64,000 nucleotides of DNA from Aquincola tertiaricarbonis (lineage in GTDB: Bacteria; Pseudomonadota; Gammaproteobacteria; Burkholderiales; Burkholderiaceae_C): positions 248,001-312,000 of the forward strand of contig NZ_JZUE01000003.1 in the NCBI RefSeq assembly GCF_000969605.1. Direction: 5' to 3'. The notes beneath the pieces were generated by a model. That model worked only from the letters and a program-made list of their open reading frames with translations, did not search any database and had not been told where the DNA came from. Position 1 is the first letter of the stretch. Each line of letters opens with the position of its first letter. This document shows positions 8,358 through 19,385 of the stretch, one piece after another. The position numbers were made by a program, and so were the translations under genes.

Positions 8358-10514
8358 ATGGAACATGGTCAGGTTGCGGGGCGTCGGCCGTTGCGGGCGG
8401 CGCTCCACTCGCTGGAGATGCAGATCCTGCGGCTGGGCGCCACCGGGGCCGCCCGGGCAGTGCGGGACAGCATGGTGTGGCTCACGCCCTACCTGATGAT
8501 CCTGTCCACGCTGCTGCTGCTGGTGCAGGTGTCGTCGGTGCTGGGCCTGCCAGCCGCCGTCACGCGGTACTTCGAGGCGGCGGCCTCGGCCTTGCGCATC
8601 GCGCTGCCGCTGGTGGTGTGGGGTGCCACCGGCGCCATGCGGGCGCTGCAGTGGCAGCTCTCGCGCACCGCGGTGGCCTTCGTCTGCGTGGCCTGCGGCG
8701 TGATGTGCGAGCTGCTGCTGGACGCGGCGGGCGTGGCCGCCAAGGCCTTCTCCATCCCGCTGGCGCTGCTGCTGCCGCTGCAGCTGGTGCCGCTGCTGAA
8801 GTGGCTGAGCACCTGGCGCTGGACCCGCCTGTCCGACCCCGACACCGCCGCCGGCGAGAACGTCGGCGAGTCGATCAATCTCATCGTGCCCAGCCTGCTG
8901 GGCGTGGCCGCCACGGTCGGCGGCGTGGCGATGCTGCTGGCCCTGCTGGGGGCGGTGCGGCTGGACCTGCCCGCCGCCCCGGACTGGTTGCAGGCCCGGG
9001 CCGCGGCACTGGACATGCCGCTGCTGTCCGGCTTGGTGTATGCGGTGGGCAACTCGCTGCTGTGGCTGCTGGGCGTGCACGGTTATTACACGCTGCTGCC
9101 GCTGCTGGAGCAGATCCCGGCGGCCACTGCCGGTGTCGACAGCGTGGTCAACCAGAGCTTCATGGGCCTGTTCGTGTTCATGGGCGGCAGCGGCGCGACG
9201 CTGTCGCTGGTGATCGCGCTGGTGTTCTTCACCCGCGTGCGACGCCACCGCATCCTGGCGCTGGCCAGCGTGGCGCCGGCACTGATCAACGTGAACGAGC
9301 TGCTGCTGTTCGGCCTGCCGCTGATCTTCAACCGCTGGCTGGCCCCGCCCTTCGTGCTGGTGCCGGTGGCCAACCTGCTGCTGGCCTATGCCGCCACGCG
9401 CCTGGGGCTGGTACCGGTGCTCACAGCCGACCTGCCGTTCAACAGCCCGCTGTTCGTCAACGCGATGCTGGCCAGCGGCGGCCAGGCGGCGGCCTTGCTG
9501 ATGCAGGTGGGCGGCTTGTTGCTGGGCGCCGCGGTGTACGCGCCCTTCCTGCGCCGCTGGGAGCGTGCCATGCAGCCGACCGACACCGACGATGCGCAGG
9601 CGCTGGGCACGCTGTTCAGCGAGCGGCTGGAGGACACCGCGCTGCGGCTGGCCGACCCCATCGGACGCTACAGCGACATGCACATCGACCGGCTGGTGCT
9701 GATGCGCCGGTTGGCACTGTTCGAAGGCCAGCAGTTCGCGGTGCATTTCCAGCCGCAGGTGGAGCCGGTGAGCGGCGTGCTGGTGGGCTGCGAGGCGCTG
9801 ATGCGCATGCAGGACGCCCACGGCGGCACGGTGCTGCCTGGCGAGTTCCTCGGTGCGCTGGAGAAGGCCAGCCGCATGGTGGAGGTGGACGTGTGGGTGC
9901 TCAGCCGGGTGGCCGAGCAGGTGGTGCAGTGGCGGGCGCAGATGCCGGTGGGCTTTCGCGTGGCGGTGAACATCAGCCCCTGCACCCTGAGCGAGCCACG
10001 GGCGCTGGAGCGCATCGTGGCCATCGCGTCGCGGCTGCGGCAGCGGCTGGTGCTGGAGATCACCGAGCACACCTTCCTGGGCGACGAGGCCGGCGTGGCC
10101 GCGGCCTTCCAGCGCATCCGCGCCACCGGCGCCAGCATCCACATCGATGACTTCGGCACCGGTTATTCGTCGCTGAGCTACCTGCATCGCTTCCCGGTGG
10201 ACGGCGTGAAGATCGACAAGAGCTTCACCGACACGCTGGGCTCCGAGTTGGGCTGCCAGGTGTTCCGTGGCGTGTGCTCGCTGGCCGAGACGCTGCGGCT
10301 GGAGGTGGTGGTGGAAGGCGTGGAGCAGGCCTGGCAGCTGCGCCAGCTGCCGCTGCAGGAGCGCCTGACGGTCCAGGGCTGGCTGTATTCCAAGGCCCTG
10401 CCACCGCCTGAATTCTCGGCCCTGCTGTCCGAGGGCCGCCGCTTCCTGGTGCGGCCCCAGGATGTCGCGGTTCATCACTTGAATCCCGCACAAACCGTTC
10501 AAGTCGAGCTTTGA
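8358..10514 (+). CDS. PTS EIIC-like membrane domain fused to an EAL c-di-GMP phosphodiesterase domain
   Basis: The protein has about 718 residues. Residues 30-430 form about ten membrane helices related to lactose/cellobiose PTS permeases, including VHGYYTLLPLLEQ and NVNELLLFGLPLIFN. An EAL domain follows (450-700) with the expected catalytic pieces: CEALMRM, NISP, LEITEH, IDDFGTGYSS, VKID, VVEGVE and QGWLYSKAL. An active phosphodiesterase is therefore likely. No EIIA or EIIB domain is present, so the permease part is probably a sensor. The start is uncertain: no clear ribosome-binding site, and an in-frame GTG exists 36 codons upstream. The chemoreceptor gene follows 53 bp later. Confidence 0.85.
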   Translation: MEHGQVAGRRPLRAALHSLEMQILRLGATGAARAVRDSMVWLTPYLMILSTLLLLVQVSSVLGLPAAVTRYFEAAASALRIALPLVVWGATGAMRALQWQLSRTAVAFVCVACGVMCELLLDAAGVAAKAFSIPLALLLPLQLVPLLKWLSTWRWTRLSDPDTAAGENVGESINLIVPSLLGVAATVGGVAMLLALLGAVRLDLPAAPDWLQARAAALDMPLLSGLVYAVGNSLLWLLGVHGYYTLLPLLEQIPAATAGVDSVVNQSFMGLFVFMGGSGATLSLVIALVFFTRVRRHRILALASVAPALINVNELLLFGLPLIFNRWLAPPFVLVPVANLLLAYAATRLGLVPVLTADLPFNSPLFVNAMLASGGQAAALLMQVGGLLLGAAVYAPFLRRWERAMQPTDTDDAQALGTLFSERLEDTALRLADPIGRYSDMHIDRLVLMRRLALFEGQQFAVHFQPQVEPVSGVLVGCEALMRMQDAHGGTVLPGEFLGALEKASRMVEVDVWVLSRVAEQVVQWRAQMPVGFRVAVNISPCTLSEPRALERIVAIASRLRQRLVLEITEHTFLGDEAGVAAAFQRIRATGASIHIDDFGTGYSSLSYLHRFPVDGVKIDKSFTDTLGSELGCQVFRGVCSLAETLRLEVVVEGVEQAWQLRQLPLQERLTVQGWLYSKALPPPEFSALLSEGRRFLVRPQDVAVHHLNPAQTVQVEL

Positions 10515-10567
10515 AGTGGCGAAAACACCCCAGCAAGAGGGATTTAAAGCTCTGAAGGAGTGCTTGG

Positions 10568-11746
10568 ATGTCGGATCTGTCGAATCTGTGGCGGCGCATG
10601 CCGGTGGTCATGCGGCTGCTGGTCGGTTTCAGCATCACGCTGACGCCGCTGATCATCGGACTGGCGGTGTTCGCATCGCGCGCCGCCGACCTGCAGGCAC
10701 AGGCCTTGTCGGGCGCGGCGACCGGTGCGGCGCTGGCCATGGCGGTGTCAGGGCTCCAGGGCACGGTGTTCTGGGGTGTCGCGCTGACGGCGATGGCCGG
10801 CCTGCTGCTGATCGTGAGCATCACGATCTCCATCGTCGGTCCGATCGACGAGTTGCGCATCAACACCCAGGCCATGGCCGACGGCGACCTGAGCAAGCCG
10901 CTGGACATCCGATGGGACGACGAGGTGGGCCGCATGACGCGCTCGCTGGAGGCGATGCGGCAGTCGGTGGTGCGCGTGGTGACGGAGATCCTCGCCAGCG
11001 CCAACAAGGTCTCGCGCACCTCGTCCGAGCTGGCCAGCGGCAACCTCGACCTGAGCCAGCGCACCGAGCTGTCGGCCGCGCACCTGCAGCAGACGGCCAG
11101 CGCCATGGAAGAGATCCATGCCATGGCGCAGCAGTCGGCCAGCTCCGCCCGCACCGTGTCGGGCCTGGCCTCGGACGCGGCCCGCGTGGCCACTGACGGC
11201 GGCAACGCGATCGCCCGGGGCGTGGCCACCATCGGTGCGCTCACGGCCAGCTCCCGCAAGATGGCCGAGATCACCAGCACCATCGAGGCCATCGCGTTCC
11301 AGACCAACATCCTGGCGCTGAACGCGGCGGTGGAGTCGGCCCGCGCCGGCGAGCACGGCCGCGGCTTCAACGTGGTGGCTTCCGAGGTGCGCGCCCTGGC
11401 GCAGCGCTCGGCGGCTTCCGCCAAGGAAATCAGCGCGCTGATCAACCGCGCCATCGCGGATGCCGGTGCCACCGCCGAGTCGGTCGAGCGGGCCGGCAAG
11501 GAGATGGAGCGCGTGGTGCAGAGCGTGGCCAGCGTCACCCGCCATGTGGACGAGATCAGCCATGCGGTGAACGACCAGTCCGCGGGCATCAGCTCGGTGA
11601 GCCAGTCGGTCAGCGAGCTGGACACCGCCACCCAACGCAATGCCGCCCTGGTGGAACAAGCCAGCGCCTCGGCCTCCGAGCTGAGCCATGAATCCGAAAG
11701 CCTGGTCCGTGCCGTGTCCGTCTTCCGGCTCCCTGCCGCGGTGTGA
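10568..11746 (+). CDS. Methyl-accepting chemotaxis protein with minimal periplasmic domain
   Basis: This 392-residue receptor has two membrane helices (about 17-38 and 65-88) separated by only about 25 residues, so it has almost no ligand-binding domain. A HAMP region ([17 protein letters not shown]) comes next, then a long coiled-coil signalling domain whose hairpin tip reads [20 protein letters not shown]. It ends without the NWETF-type tail for tethered CheR. AAGGAG lies 8 bp before the ATG. It is placed between a c-di-GMP enzyme and a porin and may sense membrane or energy state rather than a periplasmic ligand; that is inference. Confidence 0.93.
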   Translation: MSDLSNLWRRMPVVMRLLVGFSITLTPLIIGLAVFASRAADLQAQALSGAATGAALAMAVSGLQGTVFWGVALTAMAGLLLIVSITISIVGPIDELRINTQAMADGDLSKPLDIRWDDEVGRMTRSLEAMRQSVVRVVTEILASANKVSRTSSELASGNLDLSQRTELSAAHLQQTASAMEEIHAMAQQSASSARTVSGLASDAARVATDGGNAIARGVATIGALTASSRKMAEITSTIEAIAFQTNILALNAAVESARAGEHGRGFNVVASEVRALAQRSAASAKEISALINRAIADAGATAESVERAGKEMERVVQSVASVTRHVDEISHAVNDQSAGISSVSQSVSELDTATQRNAALVEQASASASELSHESESLVRAVSVFRLPAAV

Positions 11747-11788
11747 ACACCGCGACCTTCCGTCCATCCGTCATCCTGGAGAAACCTG

Positions 11789-12460
11789 ATGCCACAACTC
11801 CGTCTGATGCCCGTGTCCCTGTGTGTAATCCTGTGCGGCCTTGGTGCTGCGGCGCAGGCGCAGGAATCGCCCTGGTCCCTGCGGGTCGGCCCGGCCGTGG
11901 TGGGCTTTTCGCCCGACCTGAAGGTAAGCGTGGCCGGCGCGCCGGTGCCGGGTGCGAAGGCCAAGGTGGCCAACAACACCACGCTGGGCGTGGAGATCGG
12001 CTACGCGCTGACCGACCGCTGGACCGCACGGCTGGCGCTGGGCGTGCCGCCCACGGCCACGGTCAAGGGCGCGGGCTCGCTCACGGCGCTGGCGCCGCCG
12101 CTGACCGGCACGCTGGGCAAGGTGAAATACGGCCCGGCGGTGCTGAGCGCCACCTACCGGCTGCTGGACAGCGGCCCCGTGCGGCCCTACGTCGGTGCCG
12201 GCGTCAACTACACCGTGGTGCTGGAATCGCCCGACGGCGACCTGAACCAGCTCGAGGCCAAGAGCGCCTGGGGCTCGGTGCTGCAGGCCGGCTTCGACGT
12301 GCCGGTGGGCGAGCGTTGGTCCTTCTTCGTCGACGTGCGCAAGGTCTGGGTGAAGACCACCGCCACCGGCGTGGTGGGCGCCCTGGGCGGCGCACCGGCC
12401 CGCGCCAGCCTGAAGCTGGATCCGCTGCTGGTGCACCTGGGCGTGGGCTACAAGTTCTGA
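11789..12460 (+). CDS. OmpW family outer-membrane protein
   Basis: The 223-residue protein has a signal peptide ending AAAQAQ and then alternating beta strands. It closes with the C-terminal signature HLGVGYKF, whose terminal phenylalanine is recognised by the BAM complex. Strands such as [23 protein letters not shown] and [11 protein letters not shown] resemble the eight-stranded OmpW barrel. The ligand is unknown. GGAG precedes the start. The last 13 bp overlap the 3' end of the convergent histidine kinase gene. Confidence 0.85.
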   Translation: MPQLRLMPVSLCVILCGLGAAAQAQESPWSLRVGPAVVGFSPDLKVSVAGAPVPGAKAKVANNTTLGVEIGYALTDRWTARLALGVPPTATVKGAGSLTALAPPLTGTLGKVKYGPAVLSATYRLLDSGPVRPYVGAGVNYTVVLESPDGDLNQLEAKSAWGSVLQAGFDVPVGERWSFFVDVRKVWVKTTATGVVGALGGAPARASLKLDPLLVHLGVGYKF

Positions 12461-15400
12461 GCCTGCGCGGCCGCCCGGCGGGCGGCCCGGCGCGGTGCCA
12501 CCCAGCGCGCCAGCACTGCCTGCAGATGGGCCATGCGGATGGGCTTGCTGACGTAGTCGTTCATGCCCGCGGCCAGCGCGCGGGCCTCGTCGCCCGAATG
12601 CGCGCCGGCGGTCATGGCGATCACCGGCAGGTCGGCCAGCGAGGGCTGGCTGCGCAGGCGGCGGGTGGCCTCGTAGCCATCCATCTGCGGCATCAGGCAG
12701 TCCATCAACACGCCGTCGAAGCTCTCCTGCCTGAGGATGGCCAGCGCGCTGCAACCGTTGTCGGCGAAGGTGAGGTCCAGGGCCAGCGGCCTCAGCAGCT
12801 CCTGCGCCAGCTCGCGGTTGATCTCGTTGTCTTCCACCACCAGCACCTTGGCGCCGCGCAGGTTGTCCGCTGGCGGCAGGCTGGGCGCAGGCGCCATCGC
12901 GGGTATGGGCGACTGCGGCGGGCCGACCGTCGCGCGGTGCCAGGCCTGGGCACAGGCCTGGCGGAAGCTGTTGGGCGTGTAGGGCTTGCCCAGCAGCGCG
13001 TCGGCCTGCAGCTGCAGCGCTTCCAGCTGCTCGATCAGTTCCGAGCGCACGATGGCCGCACACACCATCACCACGCGCGGTTCGCTGGCCGTGCCGCCCT
13101 GCAGGGCCTGCAGCAGCGCGCAGCCATCGCCGGCAGGCATCTTCCAGTCGATGAACACGATGTCATAGGGCCGCCCTTCCGCCTGGCCGGCGGCGAGCAG
13201 CCGCAGCGCGGCGTCCGGGCCGTCAGCCATGTCGGGCTGCAGGCCAAGGCTGGCTGCATCGCGCGCCATCAGCTCGCGGGCGCTGGTGTTGTCGTCCACC
13301 ACCAGGGCGCGAGCGCTGCGTGCGGCTGAGGGCGCAGGCGCGGGTAGCGCAGGCTGCACCGGCAGCGTCAGCTCGAAATGGAAGCGGCTGCCCAGCCCGG
13401 GCTGGCTTTCCACGCCGATGTGGCCGCCCATCAAGGTGACCAGCCGCAGGCAGATCGACAGGCCCAGCCCGCTGCCGCCGTGCAGGCGGCTCACCGATGC
13501 GTCGGTCTGCATGAAGGGCTTGAACAGCCGCTGCTGCTGTTGCGGGTCGATGCCGGGGCCGGTGTCGCGCACGCTGACGAGCAGCCGCAGGCTGCCGCCG
13601 TCCGCCGCCTCGCCACGCAGGCGCACCACCACCTCGCCGGACGCGGTGAACTTGATGGCGTTGTTGCACAGGTTCAGCAGCACCTGGCTGATGCGCAGCG
13701 GGTCGCCCACCAGGCGCAGCGGCAGCTCGGCCGGCACATCGAACAGCAGCTCCAGGCCCTTCTGCTCGGCGCGCAGGCCCAGCGTGCTGGCCACGTCGTC
13801 CAGCACCTCGCCCAGGTCGAAGGCCACCGACTCGATCTCCAGCTTGCCGGCCTCGATCTTCGAGAAGTCCAGCACGTCGTCGATGAGGCCCAGCAGCAGC
13901 GTGGCGCTGCGGTGGATGGTCTCGACGTAGTTGCGCTGCCTGGGCTCCAGCCCGCTTTGCAGCGCCAGTGCCGACATGCCGATCACCGCATTCATCGGCG
14001 TGCGGATCTCGTGGCTCATGGTGGCCAGGAAGTCGGACTTGGCCTGGTTGGCGGCGGCCGCCATCTCCTCGGCCTGCCGGCGCACCACGATCTCGCGGCG
14101 GAGCGCCTCGGTGCGCTCGTCGACCAGCTGCTCCAGGTGGCGGTTGATGTGCGCGTTCTCGAAGGCGGTGGCGAACTGCTGGCCGACCAGGTTCAGCGTG
14201 TCCAGCTGCATGCCGGTAAGGCAGGTGGGGGCCTGGCAGTTCTCCAGGTACACCACGCCGCAGTGCTCGCCGCGGTTGTGGATGGGCAGGGCCAGCAGGC
14301 TCTTGACGCCGCGCATGCGCAGGTCATCCAGGCGGCCATAGCTCACGTGACGCGGCACGTCCGACACATGCAGCGGCTTGCCGGTGGCGTTCAGATAGCG
14401 CAGCACCGGGTCGGGCGGTCGGTGCAGCGCACCGGCCTGCTCGGGCGGCAGCCAGGGATGGGTGCTGTCGAAGCAGGCCTGCAGCGCCCAGTCGCCATCG
14501 CGGCGCCACAGCACCAGGCCCTGCTCGGCGGCGGCGTACTTGCGCAGCAGCCCGAACAGGCTGCGCAGCACGTCGTCGGGGTCGCGGCCACGGGCCAGGG
14601 CCTGGCCGGCCATCAGGATCACGTCCAGCTCCAGCGGGCGCTCGGGCGGCGCCGGCCCGGGCTCGGCGCTGGCGTCGGCCGGCTCTGGCTGCAGGGTGGG
14701 TGCGGCGGGCAGGCGCCGACCCCAGAGGCGGTAGCTGTCGGCGGCCAGCAGGCGGTAATGCTCGGCGGCTTGCGGCAGGCCGGCGTCGGCGTGGCAGTCG
14801 GCGGCCAGCTCGCAGGCCAGCGCGTGGTGCCACGGCCGGCAGTGCCGGCGTGCGCCTTCCATCGCCGCCTCGAAGGCGGTGGCTGCGGCATGCCATCGGT
14901 TCGCGGCCCAGGCCTGCATCGCCTGCAGCAGCTTCAGCAGGTGGCCGAAGTTCTGCGGCGCGTCCTCGGCGCGCTCGGCCATCCAGTCCACCAGCGGCTG
15001 CAGTTCTTCCGCCAGCGCGACGCGCAGCGCCGGCTGGCCGGCGTCCGTGCGCCGCATCGCCTGGGCCAGGGCCACGGCATGCAGGAACCGGTGCACGCTG
15101 ACGACATAGAAGCCGGTGACGGGCCGCATCGTGGCCACGCCGGCCCGGCATTGCGCCAGCACGGTGGACCAGTCGCCTGCCATCGCTGCTGCCAGCGGCC
15201 GGTAGACATGCAGGAACACCGTCGCCCAGGCGTTGCGGGCGTGCAGCGCCAGTTGCTCTTCGTCGTCCCAGCTGGCGTCGGCCAGGCTGCCGGGCGCCAG
15301 CGTGCGGCCTTCCATGCAGCGCACGAACTGCCGGTACACCTCGTAGATCTGCAGCGCAATCAGGCTGCGGGCCTTGTCCGCCTGCTCGAAGGCGATGGCG

Positions 15401-18400
15401 AGCTCTGCGCGCACTTCGTCCAGGTGGGTGGCGCAGTCCAGCAGCGGCGGCAGGCTCACGAGGTAACCCAGGGCGGCAAATTCCGGGTCGCCGTTTTCCA
15501 GCGCCTGGGCACAGCCGCGACGCACCCAGTCCACGCTGTGCTCTATGGGCAGGTGCCATGGCAGCGTGCCGCAGGCCCCACCCAGGTCGACGCGCGCCTG
15601 CTGCCAGGGGTCGGGCTGGCGGGCCAGCAGGCGCAGGGCGGCGTCGCACAGGCCGCGACCGGTGCGGAAGTCGCCACGCCGCGCCGTGAGCACCGGCTGG
15701 ATGGACGACAGCACGAAGGGCAGTTCGCGGGTGCGGCCCGCCTGGCAGGCCATGCGCAGGCTGCGCGGCATCGACCAATGGAAGAACTCCGTCTGGCTGA
15801 GCACGGTGGTGATGGACATCTGCACCAGCAACTGCATGGCGGCCTCGGTGCGCGGGTCGCGCGCTGCCGGCAGGTCGTCCAGCCGCTGCGGCGCCTGGAC
15901 TTCCTCCAGCTGGTAGAGGGCGGACAGCTCCGCCTCGACGGCCGCATCCCAGTGGTCCGGCGCCGGCACCGCAATGCCCAGCCGGTCGAGCTGCGCCAGC
16001 GCCAGCGCCAGGCCCTGCGCCGCGTCGCCGCGCAAGGTGAGCGACATGGCCTGCTGCGTCGCGGCCCGGCTCGTCTGCAGCGGCAGGTGTTCACCCTCGG
16101 CGCGCAGCCGCGCATAGACCGCATCGGCTTCCTCGTACCGGGCCAGCGTGCACAGGGCCGCATGCAGGACCGTCATCGCACGCAGCCGCCAGGGCAGGGC
16201 GGCAGCGGTCGGCGGGGCCAACGCCAAGGCCGCCTGTGCGAAGCGTCGGGCATGGGCGAACGCAGCGCTGGCGGTGGCGGCATCGGCGGCATCCAGCAGC
16301 ACCTGGATCGCGCTGTGCCCATCGTCCTCGGCCGACAGGTGGGAGCCGGCGGCCAGGTACTGGTCGGCCAACGCGAACAACGCAGCGGCGCTGTGCTGCG
16401 CACGCGCAGCCATGGCGCGGGCCAGGCGAAGATGCCAGCCCTGTCGCACCGCCGCCGGCAGCGTGCGCAGCGCATCTTCCTGCACCCGCGGATGGCAGAA
16501 GCGCAACACCCGGCTGCTCGGGTCGCCCGGGCGGGGCGCCAGGCGCAGCATGTCGCACTGCAGCAGCGGCTGCAGTCGGTCGTCGACCCGATCGGGCGGC
16601 TCGTTCAGCACCTCGGGCAGCAGGTCGGCGTCGATCTCGCTGCCCATGCAGGCACATACCTCGGCCGCCTCGCGGGAGGGCGCCGGCAGCGTGGCCCAGT
16701 GGCGCCGCAGCCAGTCCACCTGGTGATCGGTGCCGGGCGCCGCCTGCAGCGCGGCGACGTCCCACTGCCAGCGACCTCCGCTGCGGCGCAGCCCGCCGTC
16801 GTCGAACAGCCGCTGCACCTGCTGGAGCACCTGGAACGGGTTGCCACCGGTGCGCTGGTGCAGCACCGCGGCCAGTCCGGCGACCTGGTCGGCCGGCGCG
16901 TCAAGCACGTCGGCCAGCATCTCGCCGACCGCGGCGGGTGGCAGGCCGTCCAGCGCCAGCGGCACCGCTTGCACGCCGCTGTCCGGCCTCGCCAGCTCGC
17001 TGGCCAGGGCATGCAGCGCATGGTCATGCGGCAGGTCCTCGGGCCGCCAGGCGCAGACCAGCAGCAGCTTGCCGTCGCTCAACGCGCGCGCGATGTGGCC
17101 CAGCAGCTCCACCGAGTCGGCGTCCGCCCATTGCAGGTCGTCCACGAACAGCAGCAGGGGGCCTTCCTGCTGGCGTGCCAGGCGCAGCACCGCCGACACG
17201 CTCTGGGCGATGCGGTTGAGCACCCCGCGCAGCCCATCGGCTGGAGCTGGCGGTGTTTCCTGCGGGGCCGGCTGGAGCAGCGGCGCGAAGGCCGGCACCA
17301 TGTCCAGCAGCAGCTGTGCTTGTCGGCCCAGTGCCGCCTGCAGCTCGCCGCGCCGGCGCGCCAGGCTGGCGGGCGCCTCTGACAGCCAGTGCTCCGCCAG
17401 TTGCCCCAGCGCTTCCGCCAGGCCGGCGTAGGGCCGGCTGCCGCGGCTGGCCTCGTAGCGGCCGGACACCAGCAGCCCCTTGCGCTCCTGCAGCGGCTCC
17501 TGCAGCGCCTGCACCAGCGCCGACTTGCCCATGCCCGCCCGGCCGGTGACGAACACCACGCGCCGGGGCCCCGCCGGGGCATCCAGCAGCGGCAGCAGGC
17601 CGAGGGCCGCCAGGTCCGGCCCCGCCAGGCGTGACGGCAGGGCGGGCACGGTGCGCTGGTCGCTGCGGCCGATGCGCCGCGGCTCGTCGGCCTCGCTGCC
17701 CTGCAGCACCGCCAGGCACCAGCGCAGGTCGTCGCGCAGCGCCTGCGCCGACTGGTAGCGGGCGTCGGGCCGCTTGGCCAGCAGTCGGGCGATCAGCGCC
17801 GACAGCGCCTGCGGCACCTGCGGATTGAGCCGACCCGCTGGCTCCGGCTGGTGCGCCAGCACCGCATGCAGCTGGGTCAGCATGTCCACGCGGGCGAAGG
17901 GCGGCTGCCCGGTGACGAGCCAGTAGAGGGTGGCGCCAAAGCCGTAGTAGTCGGTGCGGTAGTCGACCGGGCAGGCCAGTCGCCCGGTCTGCTCCGGCGC
18001 GGTGAAGGGGTGCAGGCGGCTGGCCGCGGTGGCTGCCAGGTTGGCGGTGGCGATGTCGGAACGCCGCCGCGCCTGCGCTTCGGAAAAGTCGATCAGGCTG
18101 ACGGCACCGCTGTCCGCATCCAGCAGCACGGTGTCGGGGTTCAGGTTGGCATGCACCACGCCGGCCGCATGCACTTCCTGCAGCACCTGCAGCAGGTCCA
18201 GCGCCAGCCGCAGCACGGCGGCGAGGTCGGGCCGCGCCGGCGGTGGCAGTGAAGCCAGCGGAACGCCCTGAGGGCAGGAAAACGCCAGCGTGCGTTCGCT
18301 GGCGTTGAAGTCGATGAGATGCGGCACGCCGTTGACCGCCGCCAGGCGTCGCAGCACTTCCGCTTCCGCCCGCAGCTGGTCGAGCGGTGCTGCTCCGCCC

Positions 18401-18534
18401 GTGCCCTGGCGTACCGCCTTCAGCAGGCAGGGCTCGGAGCTGCTGCGCCAATGCCCGGCGAACACCGCGATGGCGCCCCGCTCGGCCACCCGGCGCGCCC
18501 CGAGCAGGGTGCCTTCCAGTCGCACAGGCGTCAT
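12448..18534 (-). CDS. Giant hybrid sensor histidine kinase: kinase-like, AAA ATPase, TPR-like, GAF, HisKA, HATPase and two receiver domains
   Basis: The 2028-residue cytoplasmic protein has these parts in order. Residues 1-275 are a Ser/Thr-kinase fold with K39 but HANLNP (128-133) instead of HRDLKP and DFS (149-151) instead of DFG. An AAA domain follows with Walker A GRAGMGKS (331-338) and Walker B LLLFVDD (460-466), then a long helical TPR-like region and a GAF domain (about 1340-1490). HisKA carries His1528 in MSHEIRTP, followed by HATPase and two receivers with Asp1806 and Asp1955. It can probably autophosphorylate and relay; the kinase-like domain looks catalytically dead. No partner regulator is adjacent. 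Confidence 0.92.
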   Translation of the reverse strand: MTPVRLEGTLLGARRVAERGAIAVFAGHWRSSSEPCLLKAVRQGTGGAAPLDQLRAEAEVLRRLAAVNGVPHLIDFNASERTLAFSCPQGVPLASLPPPARPDLAAVLRLALDLLQVLQEVHAAGVVHANLNPDTVLLDADSGAVSLIDFSEAQARRRSDIATANLAATAASRLHPFTAPEQTGRLACPVDYRTDYYGFGATLYWLVTGQPPFARVDMLTQLHAVLAHQPEPAGRLNPQVPQALSALIARLLAKRPDARYQSAQALRDDLRWCLAVLQGSEADEPRRIGRSDQRTVPALPSRLAGPDLAALGLLPLLDAPAGPRRVVFVTGRAGMGKSALVQALQEPLQERKGLLVSGRYEASRGSRPYAGLAEALGQLAEHWLSEAPASLARRRGELQAALGRQAQLLLDMVPAFAPLLQPAPQETPPAPADGLRGVLNRIAQSVSAVLRLARQQEGPLLLFVDDLQWADADSVELLGHIARALSDGKLLLVCAWRPEDLPHDHALHALASELARPDSGVQAVPLALDGLPPAAVGEMLADVLDAPADQVAGLAAVLHQRTGGNPFQVLQQVQRLFDDGGLRRSGGRWQWDVAALQAAPGTDHQVDWLRRHWATLPAPSREAAEVCACMGSEIDADLLPEVLNEPPDRVDDRLQPLLQCDMLRLAPRPGDPSSRVLRFCHPRVQEDALRTLPAAVRQGWHLRLARAMAARAQHSAAALFALADQYLAAGSHLSAEDDGHSAIQVLLDAADAATASAAFAHARRFAQAALALAPPTAAALPWRLRAMTVLHAALCTLARYEEADAVYARLRAEGEHLPLQTSRAATQQAMSLTLRGDAAQGLALALAQLDRLGIAVPAPDHWDAAVEAELSALYQLEEVQAPQRLDDLPAARDPRTEAAMQLLVQMSITTVLSQTEFFHWSMPRSLRMACQAGRTRELPFVLSSIQPVLTARRGDFRTGRGLCDAALRLLARQPDPWQQARVDLGGACGTLPWHLPIEHSVDWVRRGCAQALENGDPEFAALGYLVSLPPLLDCATHLDEVRAELAIAFEQADKARSLIALQIYEVYRQFVRCMEGRTLAPGSLADASWDDEEQLALHARNAWATVFLHVYRPLAAAMAGDWSTVLAQCRAGVATMRPVTGFYVVSVHRFLHAVALAQAMRRTDAGQPALRVALAEELQPLVDWMAERAEDAPQNFGHLLKLLQAMQAWAANRWHAAATAFEAAMEGARRHCRPWHHALACELAADCHADAGLPQAAEHYRLLAADSYRLWGRRLPAAPTLQPEPADASAEPGPAPPERPLELDVILMAGQALARGRDPDDVLRSLFGLLRKYAAAEQGLVLWRRDGDWALQACFDSTHPWLPPEQAGALHRPPDPVLRYLNATGKPLHVSDVPRHVSYGRLDDLRMRGVKSLLALPIHNRGEHCGVVYLENCQAPTCLTGMQLDTLNLVGQQFATAFENAHINRHLEQLVDERTEALRREIVVRRQAEEMAAAANQAKSDFLATMSHEIRTPMNAVIGMSALALQSGLEPRQRNYVETIHRSATLLLGLIDDVLDFSKIEAGKLEIESVAFDLGEVLDDVASTLGLRAEQKGLELLFDVPAELPLRLVGDPLRISQVLLNLCNNAIKFTASGEVVVRLRGEAADGGSLRLLVSVRDTGPGIDPQQQQRLFKPFMQTDASVSRLHGGSGLGLSICLRLVTLMGGHIGVESQPGLGSRFHFELTLPVQPALPAPAPSAARSARALVVDDNTSARELMARDAASLGLQPDMADGPDAALRLLAAGQAEGRPYDIVFIDWKMPAGDGCALLQALQGGTASEPRVVMVCAAIVRSELIEQLEALQLQADALLGKPYTPNSFRQACAQAWHRATVGPPQSPIPAMAPAPSLPPADNLRGAKVLVVEDNEINRELAQELLRPLALDLTFADNGCSALAILRQESFDGVLMDCLMPQMDGYEATRRLRSQPSLADLPVIAMTAGAHSGDEARALAAGMNDYVSKPIRMAHLQAVLARWVAPRRAARRAAAQAQNL

Positions 18535-18676
18535 CGGTCGATCTCACTTGACGTCGGCTGCGGCGCCGACTGCCCGACGCCTCGAAGCACAAGACCGCCA
18601 ATGTGGCGGAATTGGCAAGGCGTCAGACGCAAGATACGACTAATTCTGCAAAAAAGCCATATTTCTGGGGCGACGG

Positions 18677-19381
18677 TCAGATCGTGCAGGCTTGCGGACC
18701 GCAGCCGAAGCGGTCATGGGGCGCCTGCGCCACCGGCGTCGTCGGCGCCGGCACCCGGCTCATCAACCAGGCGGCCAGCGCCTCGGGCCGTCCCAGCCAG
18801 GCGCTGACGTCGACGCGCTCCAGCCGTCCGTCCGCCTCCAGCAACATCGTCGGGAAGCCGCCGCCGCCGGCCTGGGCCAGCTGCTGCCGGCTGTCGGCGA
18901 TGTGGGCCCGCGTCGCTTCGCCGGACAGGGCGTCGAAGGCCTGGGAAAAGGCTGCTTTGTCGAGCCCGATGTCGGCGGCCAGCGCGCGCAGCACCGCCGG
19001 CTCGGCGATGCGCCGGCCTTGCTGGTAGTGCGCCGCCTGCACCCGGGCCAGCAAGTCGGCGCCGCGGCCGGCCAGCTGTTCGGCCGCCAGCACCGCGGTG
19101 ATCGGCGGCTCGGAGTCCAGCACCGCGCCGCCGTCGTGCAGCAGGCCGTCGAAGTAGGCGTCGCCGAAGGGCTGGCCGGTGAGTTGCGCAATCCGGCGGT
19201 CGTGCGGCATCACGTACTCCCGCAGCCGGGCACTCACCACCTGTCGCTGGGCGCCGGCCATCAGGCCACCGCCGTGCAGCCGCACCGGCAGCACCTGGCG
19301 CGCCGCCGCCACCAGCGGAGCGGCGCCGTAGCACCAGCCGCACAAGGGGTCGTAGATGTAGTGAAGCTGGTGCGACGTCAT
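18677..19381 (-). CDS. DsbA-family thioredoxin-fold protein (FrnE-like)
   Basis: The 234-residue protein has the active-site motif C14-G-W-C17 in YDPLCGWCYGAAP, a helical insertion, and the cis-proline loop GGGFPTMLLE. It has no signal peptide, so it is a cytoplasmic FrnE-type oxidoreductase rather than periplasmic DsbA. A second pair of cysteines lies at the extreme C-terminus (CGPQAC). It starts 4 bp after the stop of the MBL-fold gene upstream and is cotranscribed with it. The substrate is unknown. Confidence 0.85.
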   Translation of the reverse strand: MTSHQLHYIYDPLCGWCYGAAPLVAAARQVLPVRLHGGGLMAGAQRQVVSARLREYVMPHDRRIAQLTGQPFGDAYFDGLLHDGGAVLDSEPPITAVLAAEQLAGRGADLLARVQAAHYQQGRRIAEPAVLRALAADIGLDKAAFSQAFDALSGEATRAHIADSRQQLAQAGGGGFPTMLLEADGRLERVDVSAWLGRPEALAAWLMSRVPAPTTPVAQAPHDRFGCGPQACTI

Positions 19382-19385
19382 GCCA

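Noticed and set aside
13378-17382. 1334-codon open frame on the plus strand opposite the hybrid kinase gene
   Set aside because: It is a shadow of the real minus-strand gene: its product is rich in Gln, Arg, His and Gly with no domain, and the opposite strand encodes a coherent multidomain protein. The same applies to the long frames opposite clpA (22139-24316) and parE (39163-41445).
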